64,000 nt of DNA from Bacteroides fluxus YIT 12057 (GCF_000195635.1 NZ_GL882606.1:88391-152390), one strand, 5' to 3'. Positions 27,734 to 35,309 are shown, counted from the first letter of the stretch. Notes: generated by a model not told the origin, from the letters alone. Numbers and translations are program-made.

Positions 27734-29023
27734 ATGGAAACGAATAATAAAGAGATAAAACGCCGCAGCACGTTCTCCCTGCTGTTCTACATCAACCGCA
27801 CGAAAGTCCGCAAGGACGGAACATGTAAATTGTTATGCAAGGTAAGCATCGACGCCAAGTCGGCCCCGATCAATATCAACGCGTTTGTCGAGCCATCGCT
27901 TTGGAATCCGGAAACCAAAAGGGCGAACGGACGAAGCGAGAACGCCCGAACGGTAAACCTGGCAATAGAGAAACTGACCGAAAAAATCACCGGACATTAC
28001 CGTCATATTCGTAAAAGCCTCGGTTTCGTGACGGCCGAGCTGGTCAAAAACGCCGTGGAAGGAATCGGGCAGAAACCGTTCACCCTCCTTGCCTTGTTCC
28101 GCGAGCATAACGAGGAGTTCCGCAAGCGTGTCGGCGTGGATCGCAAGGAAGAAACCTATGAAAGTTACGAGAACTCCTATAATATTTTAGCCTCCTTCGT
28201 GAAAAAAAGGAAGGAAAAGGAGGATGTAGCGTTGCGGAGCCTTGACCGGGAGTTCTACGATGATTTTGAAATATTCCTGCGTACAGATCGTGAAATGAAA
28301 CCCAAGACAGTACACGAGCATCTTTACCGGTTGAAGAAAATGACCAAGCGGGCTGTCAGTCAGGGTACACTCCGGCGCGACCCTTACGGGAAGCTGCACC
28401 CGGAACTGCCCCGGCGCAAGAGCCGCCATTTGAAACTCGAAGACCTCAAAAAGCTGATGGAAACTCCCGTCGATAAACCCAACCTCCAGCGGGTGCGGGA
28501 CTGGTTTCTCTTCGCTACCTTCACGGGGTTGTCCTACGCCGACCTGAAACGCTTGTCCGAAAAAGACATCACGCAGTCGGACGACGGAACGTACTGGATA
28601 CACATCCGGCGCCAGAAGACCGAAACGCCCTCGGCCATCCGCCTGCTGAACGTGCCGTTGCAGATCATCGAGAAATACCGCCACGAGCGTAAAAGCGACA
28701 GGATTTTCAATCTCTATTGCCGGGGGTATCTCATCAAGCTCACCAGAGAACTGGGACGGACATACGGCTTCGACATGACCTTTCACAAGGCGAGGCACAA
28801 TTTCGGGACACATATCACGCTCTCGTTGGGTGTGCCTATCGAAACTGTCAGCCGCATGATGGGACACAAGAGCATTTCCACCACGCAGATTTACGCCAAA
28901 GTGACCGACCGCAAGGTGGACGAGGACATGAAACGGCTGAAAGAACAGACCAAAGGCCGGAAAATAAATCTCTACGAGGAGGACGAACCGGAAACGGCAG
29001 ATATTATAACGGTAAACGGTTGA
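27734..29023 (+). CDS. Tyrosine recombinase / integrase 2
   Basis: 429 residues from METNNKEIKRRSTFSLLFY. Same three-part layout as the upstream recombinase: an arm-binding domain with KVRKDGTCKLLCKVSID, a core-binding domain, and a catalytic domain with FHKARHNFGTHITLSLG (HxxR) and MMGHKSISTTQIYAKV (His, Tyr). The Arg I position reads FTGLSYADL, Ser in place of Arg, as in IntDOT. Tandem recombinases may act together on one att site, or the second may be specific for another locus. Composition is clearly G+C-richer than the chromosome. Confidence 0.9.
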   Translation: METNNKEIKRRSTFSLLFYINRTKVRKDGTCKLLCKVSIDAKSAPININAFVEPSLWNPETKRANGRSENARTVNLAIEKLTEKITGHYRHIRKSLGFVTAELVKNAVEGIGQKPFTLLALFREHNEEFRKRVGVDRKEETYESYENSYNILASFVKKRKEKEDVALRSLDREFYDDFEIFLRTDREMKPKTVHEHLYRLKKMTKRAVSQGTLRRDPYGKLHPELPRRKSRHLKLEDLKKLMETPVDKPNLQRVRDWFLFATFTGLSYADLKRLSEKDITQSDDGTYWIHIRRQKTETPSAIRLLNVPLQIIEKYRHERKSDRIFNLYCRGYLIKLTRELGRTYGFDMTFHKARHNFGTHITLSLGVPIETVSRMMGHKSISTTQIYAKVTDRKVDEDMKRLKEQTKGRKINLYEEDEPETADIITVNG

Positions 29024-29050
29024 ACAGTATAACAAAATTGATAAATTTGT

Positions 29051-29416
29051 ATGACTATGACGACAAGAGAACCTATCAGCATTGAAAACGGGCGGGTGGA
29101 AATCCACACGCCGGAGAACCGTGTATGGCTCACGCGCCACCAGATTGCCGACCTGTTCGGAGTCTTCGTTCCTGCCGTGGGGAGCAACATCCGCTCCATA
29201 CTCAAAAGCGGCATACTCTGTGAGGAGAGGGTTTACCGCCGGGAGCGCAACCGTGACGGCGGTATTGTCGAGCTGTATTCGCTCGAAATGATCGCCGCGC
29301 TGGCTTTCCGCTTAAAATCCGGGAATGCCGAAGCCTTCCGACGGTGGCTTGTCCGAAGGGCCACGACGACTGCTGTCGTCTGGCAGCTCCCCGGTATGAA
29401 CACGATATTGAACTGA
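29051..29416 (+). CDS. Short RhuM-like protein
   Basis: 121 residues. The block VWLTRHQIADLFGV followed by NIRSILKSGILCEERVYR and VELYSLEMIAALAFRLKS is the N-terminal helix-turn-helix-like domain of the RhuM/Fic-DOC-linked family. The protein stops right after that domain (family members are usually about 300 residues or more), so it is a single-domain version or a remnant. It follows integrase 2 by 27 nt and ends at a strong terminator, so it belongs to the integration module. The role is unknown; DNA binding is an inference. Confidence 0.65.
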   Translation: MTMTTREPISIENGRVEIHTPENRVWLTRHQIADLFGVFVPAVGSNIRSILKSGILCEERVYRRERNRDGGIVELYSLEMIAALAFRLKSGNAEAFRRWLVRRATTTAVVWQLPGMNTILN

Positions 29417-29417
29417 A

Positions 29418-29453
29418 AAAGAAGAACAGCCAAAACGTTGGCCGTTCTTCTTT
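29418..29453. terminator. Bidirectional terminator between integration module and HTH genes
   Basis: AAAGAAGAACAGCCAA pairs with TTGGCCGTTCTTCTTT (15 of 16) around AACG. A- and T-runs serve both directions. Confidence 0.88.
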
Positions 29454-29764
29454 TATACCCATTCCTGTCCCCCGATACATTTCTTCCGGGAATCTTCCAG
29501 GAATTTCTGTATCTCGGATTCCATGTATAGTACCTTGCCCTGAATCAAATAATAGGGAATGATCCGCGCCGTACGGTATTCCTGCAATGTACGCCTGCTG
29601 ATTTTCAGCAGCCGGGACAATTCCTCGTCGGTGACGAACCGCTCTCCCTTGAGTGTCCGGCCTCCGGAGGATTCCAGTTTATCCAGTGCCTTGCCGGCCT
29701 TTTCCAAACGCCGGAAGAGATCCGCCACACGCGGATCGTGCTTGTCGATGAAATAATGGCTCAT
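29453..29764 (-). CDS. Excisionase-like helix-turn-helix protein 1
   Basis: 103 residues. N-terminal helical segment, then a MerR/Xis-type winged helix: RFVTDEELSRLLKISRRTLQ with YRTARIIPYYLIQGKVLYM (about 42-85). Bacteroides ICEs carry pairs of such proteins that act as excision factors or as regulators of the transfer genes. The start codon overlaps the stop of the upstream HTH gene by four bases (ATGA), so the two are translationally coupled and probably function as a pair. Confidence 0.85.
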   Translation of the reverse strand: MSHYFIDKHDPRVADLFRRLEKAGKALDKLESSGGRTLKGERFVTDEELSRLLKISRRTLQEYRTARIIPYYLIQGKVLYMESEIQKFLEDSRKKCIGGQEWV

Positions 29765-30066
29765 AACGCGGCGGTATTAGGATAGTGCGACGATTGCAGC
29801 AGTTTCCCGACATCTTCCGGTTTGTAGAAGATTTTGTGACGGATGCGGCTGAAAGGCAGCAACCCTTTCTCCCGGTAGGTTTGCAGGGTACGTTTCGATA
29901 TACCCAGCACGTCACAGACATCCTGGTTGTCCAGCCATTTTTTCAAACTCACGTCCTCTTGCCTGCGGCATAACGCCTCGGCTTTTCTTTCAATGGCTTC
30001 CACGTGCCCTGCCAGCGCGTCGAAAGCCTTCACGTCCATACTTATTATTTCCATGTTCTGTTTCAT
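29761..30066 (-). CDS. Excisionase-like helix-turn-helix protein 2
   Basis: About 101 residues from MKQNMEIISMDVKAFDALAG; ATG 30054 is an alternative start. A short coiled N-terminus (HVEAIERKAEALCRRQEDV) precedes a winged-helix domain SLKKWLDNQDVCDVLGISK, then RTLQTYREKGLLPFSRI. Same family as its coupled neighbour. The longer frame to 30264 reads through low-quality sequence and is rejected. Expression probably comes from the - strand promoter at 30401-30432, giving a leader of more than 300 nt. Confidence 0.85.
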   Translation of the reverse strand: MKQNMEIISMDVKAFDALAGHVEAIERKAEALCRRQEDVSLKKWLDNQDVCDVLGISKRTLQTYREKGLLPFSRIRHKIFYKPEDVGKLLQSSHYPNTAAL

Positions 30067-30400
30067 TTTTTGTTTCCCGGATGCCCAAAAGTACACAAAT
30101 GGACAGTATCTTGTTATCAGCCAGTGGCATATGGACGTATCCGTCTTAAAAGTGGCAGCGAGTGGCGCCACGTCCGGCGGAAACGATCCTCCGCCGATAC
30201 GGGATCGGCACGCTCCGATACGCCAATCGCCCGTGAAAGGAAATGTTCGCGGGCGATTTATCATTCCATGCAGGGTGAGCCGTGAACCGACTTTCGCGAG
30301 CGTTCACGGCATATCGTTTTCTCCCCGTTTCTCTCCCATAACCTTTTCCTCTCTTTTTTTTCATGCCGCGGAGCGCGGTATGGAAATCTGTTGTCAGTAG

Positions 30401-30432
30401 CAAAGGTAGTTACGGGGCTCACGCTGCTGCAA
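30401..30432 (-). promoter_or_regulatory. Promoter toward the HTH gene pair (-33 TTG, -7 TACCTTTG)
   Basis: On the - strand TACCTTTG (30401-30408) lies 21 nt after TTG (30430-30432). The -33 part overlaps the left arm of the 13-bp inverted repeat, suggesting control by whatever binds there. Confidence 0.5.
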
Positions 30433-30515
30433 GATCGGGCCGCGGGGCGGTTTGCCGCAAAATCTTCCTCTTTCCCTGCGGGCGAGCGTATTTTCCGACA
30501 AAATCTTGCAGCAGC
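30423..30515. repeat. 13-bp perfect inverted repeat at the centre of the leader duplication
   Basis: GCTGCTGCAAGAT at 30423-30435 and ATCTTGCAGCAGC at 30503-30515, separated by 67 nt. The outer flanks CGGGG and CCCCG also mirror each other. Confidence 0.85.
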
Positions 30516-30597
30516 TATCCCCGACACCTTTTGATGCTACCGAAACAGATTCCATCCATACCGGCTCCGCTACGGCATAAAAAAAAAGTCAAAGGTT

Positions 30598-30849
30598 ATG
30601 AGAAACGAAGAGAAAAATAAATGGAAACAGAAATCCTCCAACCTTCCACTTGGCATAAAGGCAAAGGTCGGGTTGGCGGTAAAGGTCGGGGCGGTGGCTT
30701 TGGGCTTCCACGTGTGGGGTATCGACTTTATTTGGGTCGTTTTGGGCTTCACGTTCTGTTATGACATCCTGCGGGGCATTTTCTCCTGCCTTGTTTCTCT
30801 CGTGGCTCTAACCGGCTTTTTCTATTTCCTATTCACTCACATCTTCTAA
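30598..30849 (+). CDS. Small membrane protein of the ICE accessory operon
   Basis: 83 residues. A basic N-terminus (MRNEEKNKWKQKSSNLPLG) is followed by two or three hydrophobic segments (about 20-40, 42-58, 60-80). Not recognised. It begins within the + copy of the duplicated leader (AAAGGTTATG) and is followed by the next gene after 12 nt, so it heads the accessory operon that runs to 34869. Confidence 0.6.
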   Translation: MRNEEKNKWKQKSSNLPLGIKAKVGLAVKVGAVALGFHVWGIDFIWVVLGFTFCYDILRGIFSCLVSLVALTGFFYFLFTHIF

Positions 30850-30861
30850 ATTTTTACAGGT

Positions 30862-31716
30862 ATGGCAAAGTACATTTCATTATTCGGAGCGACTACCACG
30901 GACACGCAGGTGCAGGTAGTCAAGGAAAACCAGGTAATCATCGGTATCGGTGCGGGTGCGAGCAGAAAGCGTTACGTCGTTTACAAGGTGGAACACACCG
31001 CCCGTGGCTACGTGTACCACATGGTCGATACCGAAACAAAGGAAATCAGCCAAACGGACATTTTGCGACCCCTCTCGCAAACATTCGGTATCGGCAGGTA
31101 CTACGACGACGTGAACCCCGAGTTCATGGACGCTTTCGAGGTGGCTTTGCTCGTGAGGCAGGCGGAAGAGCAAGCCACGGCGCAGGCCATCGCCGCCGCC
31201 AAAGAGAAAGCCGAGCATGACCGCATAGCGGAAATAGGGGCGCAGAGGTTACGCCGCATCATGCCCGAAGGGGTGCAGGGCGTAATCATCGCCGAACTCA
31301 ACGAAACGGAATACACTGACCCCTCTTACGAGTGTTCGACCACCCGAAGCGTGCGTACCGTCATTCTCGGCTTTTCGGCCACCTCCCGCAACGGCTTCGG
31401 GGAGTTGAGAAAGGCGGCGGCCAATTTCCCGCAAACGGCGCACCTCTCCGAATACGACCCCAAGAACGAACACCGCTATCCCGTTTTCACGCTCGGCAAA
31501 AGTCCGAAATACGGGTGGAGTGTCTGCAAAATCGTGGACTATTCCGAGAAGGCGATAGCCGTATTCGGGGACACCAAGCCCGTCAAGGACGCCCTTCACG
31601 CACTCGGGGGACGCTTCAACGCACGGCTGACGCATGACGGGCAGAAGAGAGCGGGATGGATTTTCCAAAAGACCAAAGAGGACGAGGTGCGACGGCTTCT
31701 CGGAAAGGACGAATAA
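30862..31716 (+). CDS. Conserved ICE protein with a C-terminal GGRFN-type domain
   Basis: 284 residues. Three parts: an N-terminal beta-rich domain (about 1-80), an Ala/Glu-rich helix with coiled-coil character (about 95-125), and a C-terminal module. The latter contains DTKPVKDALHALGGRFNARL then AGWIFQKTKEDEVRRLL (about 240-280), a motif I know from many Bacteroidetes mobile elements without a settled function. It precedes PcfK and PcfJ genes in one operon. DNA or nucleotide handling is a guess from the neighbours only. Confidence 0.65.
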   Translation: MAKYISLFGATTTDTQVQVVKENQVIIGIGAGASRKRYVVYKVEHTARGYVYHMVDTETKEISQTDILRPLSQTFGIGRYYDDVNPEFMDAFEVALLVRQAEEQATAQAIAAAKEKAEHDRIAEIGAQRLRRIMPEGVQGVIIAELNETEYTDPSYECSTTRSVRTVILGFSATSRNGFGELRKAAANFPQTAHLSEYDPKNEHRYPVFTLGKSPKYGWSVCKIVDYSEKAIAVFGDTKPVKDALHALGGRFNARLTHDGQKRAGWIFQKTKEDEVRRLLGKDE

Positions 31717-31727
31717 ATGTTGAACAC

Positions 31728-31745
31728 GGGGCGGCTCGCCGCCCC
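31728..31745 (+). repeat. Intercistronic GC hairpin 1 (loop CTCG)
   Basis: GGGGCGG CTCG CCGCCCC, 11 nt after the preceding stop and 16 nt before the PcfK start. First of four similar hairpins in this operon. Confidence 0.85.
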
Positions 31746-31761
31746 ACAATACCAAAAAATC

Positions 31762-32172
31762 ATGGCACAAGGAACAGATTATTTCAAACTGACGATACAG
31801 AACTATCTCGACGCACGGGCACGGGAGGACGAACTTTTCGCACCCCGATACGCCAACCCGAAAAAGAACATTGACGATTGCTGCACTTTCATCATCAACC
31901 AAGTACGGCAGAGCGGTTGCAACGGGTTTGCCGACGAGGAAATATACTCTATGGCACTCCACTATTACGACGAGGAGGACATCGACATCGGCAAACCCGT
32001 CAGTTGCAAGGTAGTGGTCAATCACACCGTCGAACTGACCGAGGAGGAAAAAGCCGAGGCACGGCGGAACGCCATACGGAAGGCCGAGAGCGAAGCCTAC
32101 GCCAAGTTGGCGAAAGCCAAGTCCAAACCCAAGAAAATCGAAGATAACAAACTAATGCCCAGTCTATTTTAG
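31762..32172 (+). CDS. PcfK-like protein
   Basis: 136 residues from MAQGTDYFKLTIQNYLDARA, the typical PcfK opening. DDCCTFIINQVRQSGCNGFAD and IYSMALHYYDEEDIDIG are the conserved central parts; the tail is Lys/Ala-rich and basic. PcfK is named from the conjugative plasmid pCF10 and occurs with PcfJ in many Bacteroidetes ICEs; its biochemical role is not established. ATG 31717 gives a longer frame that would contain the hairpin and is rejected. Two nucleotides separate it from the PcfJ gene. Confidence 0.85.
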   Translation: MAQGTDYFKLTIQNYLDARAREDELFAPRYANPKKNIDDCCTFIINQVRQSGCNGFADEEIYSMALHYYDEEDIDIGKPVSCKVVVNHTVELTEEEKAEARRNAIRKAESEAYAKLAKAKSKPKKIEDNKLMPSLF

Positions 32173-32174
32173 TT

Positions 32175-33458
32175 ATGAAACCGAGAACAAAATTCCAACA
32201 GAGCGTCGTGGCGGCAAGCAAACACCTGCCGCCGCTTACCCCCGCACAAATCGAATGGGGGTACAAGAACTGCATCGAGCATATCGGACGCCGCACGCCG
32301 AAAGGACTTATCACCTGCACCGAGTGCGGCCACACGTGGCAGAGCGAAAACGGAGAACTCACGGACAATCTGTTAGGGTGCGAGTGTCCGCACTGCCACA
32401 CCACGCTGAAAGTGGAAACCACCCTGCGCCGCAAGTTCAACGATTACGAGTATTTGTGTATCGTAACCCGCTGCAAGGGTTTTCAAGTCCTGCGCTTCGT
32501 CTATATCGAGTGTTGGGCGAAAGTGGGACAGACGCCCGTTTACACCCATATCGAAGCCGTACAGCGGTGGATTGCCCCCGACGGACGCTCCGCAACCTTC
32601 GCACGGCTGCGCCCGATGGGCTTCTTCGTTCACGGGTGGAGTTGGTCGAGCGCATTGGAACTGCGGGCGGAGAACGACGGGAAATACAACATCACGCCCA
32701 CACGCATCTATCCCCGGCAACGGCTTATCCCCGAACTGCGCCGAAGCGGTTACGGCAAACAACTCCCCGATGTAACCCCTTTCGACCTTATCCACCTGCT
32801 GCTCTCGGAGAACAAGGCCGAAACGCTGCTTAAAGCGGGACAAACGGCACTCGTGCGATTTTTCGCCCGTTCCTCCCGCAATATCGCAGACTATTGGCCG
32901 GCCATCCGTATCGCCATCCGTAACGGGTACGCTATCGGGAAACCGACGGAATGGTGCGACTACATCGACCTGCTGCGATTTTTCGGGAAAGACCTGCATA
33001 ACGCCCATTTCGTGTGTCCCGCAGACCTGCCCGCAGCGCATGACCTCTACATGGCAAAAAAACGGCGGCACATGCAAATGGAACGGCGGCAGGAGGAACG
33101 GCGCAAGGCGTTGGAACAGGAAGCCTCGTTTGTCGAAGCCAAAGGGCGGTTTTTCGGAGTGGAGTTTTCCGACGGGGAAATCTGCATCAAGGTATTGGAC
33201 AGCGTTGAAGCCATACGGCAGGAGGGCGAGGCCATGCACCATTGCGTGTTTACCAACGAATACTATCTGAAAGCCGACTCGCTCATACTCTCGGCCACAA
33301 TCGACGGCAAACGTATCGAAACGATAGAGGTGTCCCTAAAACGCATGGAGGTCGTGCAGAGCCGTGGCGTGTGTAACAAGAATACCCCATACCACGGGCA
33401 AATACTGAAACTGATGAAGGGGAACATGTCCCTTATACGGAAACGAATGACAGCATAA
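32175..33458 (+). CDS. PcfJ-like protein
   Basis: 427 residues. N-terminal zinc-binding cysteines (CTECGHTW...CECPHCHTTL, about 48-77), an extended beta-rich middle, a charged helix around 285-315 (MQMERRQEERRKALEQE), and the PcfJ C-terminal block VLDSVEAIRQEGEAMHHCVF near 345. PcfJ always travels with PcfK and with relaxase/transfer genes; its function is unknown. It could be a nucleic-acid-binding partner in transfer or establishment. Directly follows pcfK in the same operon. Confidence 0.85.
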   Translation: MKPRTKFQQSVVAASKHLPPLTPAQIEWGYKNCIEHIGRRTPKGLITCTECGHTWQSENGELTDNLLGCECPHCHTTLKVETTLRRKFNDYEYLCIVTRCKGFQVLRFVYIECWAKVGQTPVYTHIEAVQRWIAPDGRSATFARLRPMGFFVHGWSWSSALELRAENDGKYNITPTRIYPRQRLIPELRRSGYGKQLPDVTPFDLIHLLLSENKAETLLKAGQTALVRFFARSSRNIADYWPAIRIAIRNGYAIGKPTEWCDYIDLLRFFGKDLHNAHFVCPADLPAAHDLYMAKKRRHMQMERRQEERRKALEQEASFVEAKGRFFGVEFSDGEICIKVLDSVEAIRQEGEAMHHCVFTNEYYLKADSLILSATIDGKRIETIEVSLKRMEVVQSRGVCNKNTPYHGQILKLMKGNMSLIRKRMTA

Positions 33459-33466
33459 AAATCGGG

Positions 33467-33484
33467 GCGGCGAAAGCCGCCCGC
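33467..33484 (+). repeat. Intercistronic GC hairpin 2 (loop GAAA)
   Basis: GGGCGGC GAAA GCCGCCC, 8 nt after the PcfJ stop and 14 nt before the next ATG. GNRA tetraloop. Confidence 0.88.
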
Positions 33485-33498
33485 AAAAACAAAATAGA

Positions 33499-33825
33499 AT
33501 GAACCAAATAGCATATAAATTCGTGTCGTGGGACGTTCCCGCACTCGAAAGCCTTGCAGGCTCAAAAGCGTACATATTACGCAAACGGCTCAATGACGGG
33601 GGAACGCTCACCCGTGAGGAGAAAGACTGGATTACCCGTGAGGTAAACCATAACACCTATTTCAAGGACTCCATTCCGCTTTTAGGGTATCGTTTCAACT
33701 TTGTCGATGTACTGAAAACATTCGTGGTAAAGCAGTACGGGCATTACACGGAATACAAGGGCGTGGACAAGACGAGCATACGCTCCATGTTGTACGGCAG
33801 AGTGGAAAGGATTGTCGAATTATAA
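33499..33825 (+). CDS. Hypothetical ICE accessory protein
   Basis: 108 residues, soluble, no signal peptide. Not recognised. It has a basic helical middle (LRKRLNDGGTLTREEKDWIT) and aromatic positions (HNTYFKDSIPLLGYRFNF), a composition common to small nucleic-acid-binding or anti-restriction-type proteins, but there is no diagnostic motif. Preceded by a hairpin with a GAAA loop, followed by another. Confidence 0.6.
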   Translation: MNQIAYKFVSWDVPALESLAGSKAYILRKRLNDGGTLTREEKDWITREVNHNTYFKDSIPLLGYRFNFVDVLKTFVVKQYGHYTEYKGVDKTSIRSMLYGRVERIVEL

Positions 33826-33830
33826 AATCG

Positions 33831-33848
33831 GGGCGGCGAAAGCCGCCC
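33831..33848 (+). repeat. Intercistronic GC hairpin 3 (loop GAAA)
   Basis: GGGCGGC GAAA GCCGCCC, identical stem and loop to hairpin 2, 5 nt after a stop and 19 nt before the next ATG. Confidence 0.88.
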
Positions 33849-33867
33849 TACAAAAAAAAATATAACA

Positions 33868-34185
33868 ATGAAAATCATCTATAAAAGCTACATGGCACGC
33901 CCGCTCAAACCCTTCGGGGAGTGGGATTGGGAAGTTCGGGAAGCAGTCAAGACGGCCCTTGCGCTCGTCGAGGGGAAAAACGGGTTCAAAACCCATTCCG
34001 AGATATGGCGAAGGTGCAACCTCGTCATTACCGTGGGACACAACATCTACACCACGAGTATCGAGATACGACCACCCGAGCAGGACGTGATACGCCGCAG
34101 GAGCAACTGGCATAACGGCTACGCCTACTACTGCAACGGCGTGTTCTGGGCGAACATGAGCAGGGTTAGAGTGGAACTTGTCTGA
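33868..34185 (+). CDS. Hypothetical ICE accessory protein
   Basis: 105 residues. Not recognised. Predicted soluble alpha/beta protein with WDWEVREAVKTALALVEGKN and a Tyr/Trp-rich second half (NWHNGYAYYCNGVFWANM). Same operon and same hairpin-plus-start arrangement as its neighbours. Confidence 0.6.
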   Translation: MKIIYKSYMARPLKPFGEWDWEVREAVKTALALVEGKNGFKTHSEIWRRCNLVITVGHNIYTTSIEIRPPEQDVIRRRSNWHNGYAYYCNGVFWANMSRVRVELV

Positions 34186-34198
34186 TTAAAAAATTTCG

Positions 34199-34216
34199 GG
34201 GCGGCAAAAGCCGCCC
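34199..34216 (+). repeat. Intercistronic GC hairpin 4 (loop AAAA)
   Basis: GGGCGGC AAAA GCCGCCC, 13 nt after a stop and 15 nt before the next ATG. Same stem as hairpins 2 and 3; only the loop changed. Confidence 0.88.
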
Positions 34217-34231
34217 GTAAAAAGCGAGAAT

Positions 34232-34498
34232 ATGAAAACGAATGAAGTAAACAAGGAAATCTCCTATGAAACGCTGCTCGTAACCTTCGGCGAGGGTATC
34301 GGGCGGCTCAACACCATGTTCGACGACCCGCAGGTGTGGGGCGTTGCCACGCTGAAGCAGTGGATCGACGGGTATGAAACTACGCGCTTCACCGAAATCG
34401 ACGACCGAACGGCGGTTATCACATCCGAATACAACATGGACAGCGTGAAGGAATGGCTGCAAAAGAACACACCGATTATCAACCTGGAAAAACGATAA
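34232..34498 (+). CDS. Hypothetical ICE accessory protein
   Basis: 88 residues, acidic, soluble. Not recognised. Contains TLKQWIDGYETTRFTEIDDR and ends in VKEWLQKNTPIINLEKR. Last of the hairpin-preceded genes; a 59-residue frame begins four nucleotides after its stop. Confidence 0.55.
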   Translation: MKTNEVNKEISYETLLVTFGEGIGRLNTMFDDPQVWGVATLKQWIDGYETTRFTEIDDRTAVITSEYNMDSVKEWLQKNTPIINLEKR

Positions 34499-34502
34499 AA
34501 TC

Positions 34503-34682
34503 ATGCGCAAGTACAAATTATTCATCGGCTACCGGCTGCTGGGAGAGTTTTCCGGTATATGGGAAGCCAAAAATTTCGCCGCTGAAAGCGGCATGAGCGG
34601 AATTTTCTCGCTCGTGGGAGAAAATTACCGGGACAGTTGGTACGAACCAAAAAAACAGGACAAGAATGGAAACAAAGATTAA
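34503..34682 (+). CDS. Hypothetical small protein, 59 residues
   Basis: Starts MRKYKLFIGYRLLGEF and ends KKQDKNGNKD. It lies between two co-oriented genes with 4 nt on the left and a 17-nt overlap with the next start on the right, which is the spacing expected inside an operon. The N-terminal basic/aromatic pattern looks coding. Not recognised. Confidence 0.5.
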   Translation: MRKYKLFIGYRLLGEFSGIWEAKNFAAESGMSGIFSLVGENYRDSWYEPKKQDKNGNKD

Positions 34683-34869
34683 AGACATCACGGGAGCGGA
34701 AATAACCGTTACCGACTTAAAAGAGGCGGTACGCCAATGCCGGGAGTGCCTCGCAAGTCCCTACCTGATGCCCTCGGGGCATACCGTGGGGGAAAACCAT
34801 GCCTACATGTTGCGGCAACTGCTCGCCCTGCAAAGGCGGAAACGGGAACACGGCAGGCAACGGCCGTGA
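34666..34869 (+). CDS. Hypothetical small protein, last of the accessory operon
   Basis: 67 residues, METKIKDITGAEITVTDLKE at the start, a pair of cysteines (QCREC) and a basic tail (RRKREHGRQRP). Not recognised. It overlaps the 59-residue frame and is followed after 12 nt by a strong terminator, so it ends the operon that starts at 30598. Confidence 0.55.
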   Translation: METKIKDITGAEITVTDLKEAVRQCRECLASPYLMPSGHTVGENHAYMLRQLLALQRRKREHGRQRP

Positions 34870-34881
34870 AAATACGACGCG

Positions 34882-34914
34882 AAAAAAATCGGACGATAAC
34901 CGTCCGATTTTTTT
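34882..34914 (+). terminator. Intrinsic terminator of the accessory operon
   Basis: AAAAAAATCGGACG / CGTCCGATTTTTTT with loop ATAAC: an 8-bp GC-rich stem extended by A-T pairs, with a T-run. It can also act on the convergent - strand gene at 34923. Confidence 0.9.
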
Positions 34915-34922
34915 GTTTCCCG

Positions 34923-35309
34923 TCAATCGACCGCCGTATGGTCGCCCAGCTTCCCGTGCAGTTCACGCCCGATATGTCCGGCAATGCCACGGGGAGAAAT
35001 TTCAGAGATTGAACCCCACCCGCCATGCGTGTATATGCACGTCTTGAGCGGTTCGGTACGGGAAAGGTAGAACAGATAGCCGTTGCGGAGCAGGATGCCC
35101 ACAAACACCGAGCCGACCTCGATGTCGGCGATCTCGTCAAAACGTATCTTCCCGTCATTGTATAATACTGCCGTGCCATCCGCATCGGGAATGACGAACA
35201 GATCGTCTTCCATGACAATCCCGTGCAACTCGATTAGCGACCCCAGGCATTCACTCGCCGATACCCGGTCGTAATCACCCTTTACCTCATTTGTCGATTT
35301 CGTTTCCAT
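34923..35309 (-). CDS. Hypothetical ICE protein
   Basis: 128 residues, acidic, soluble. Not recognised. Pattern: a helix (YDRVSASECLGSLIELHGIV), then alternating strands (DDLFVIPDADGTAVLYND; YLFYLSRTEPLKTCIYTHGG). Convergent with the accessory operon; its promoter may be the -7 box at 35589 together with a small upstream frame (35287-35484). Confidence 0.6.
   Translation of the reverse strand: METKSTNEVKGDYDRVSASECLGSLIELHGIVMEDDLFVIPDADGTAVLYNDGKIRFDEIADIEVGSVFVGILLRNGYLFYLSRTEPLKTCIYTHGGWGSISEISPRGIAGHIGRELHGKLGDHTAVD

Larger units (their letters stand above)
30067..30597. other. ICE control region with inverted duplicated leaders
   Basis: 531 nt without a gene. From left to right: three AGTGGC words (30123, 30151, 30161), the palindrome GTGGCGCCAC (30162-30171), then two diverging copies of a roughly 110-nt leader (about 30318-30435 on the - strand, 30503-30617 on the + strand) around a 67-nt G+C-rich core. 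Confidence 0.7.

Noticed and set aside
29761..30264. 167-residue version of HTH protein 2
   Set aside because: The extension reads through the repeat-containing control region and lacks coding character; start 30066 or 30054 fits the family.
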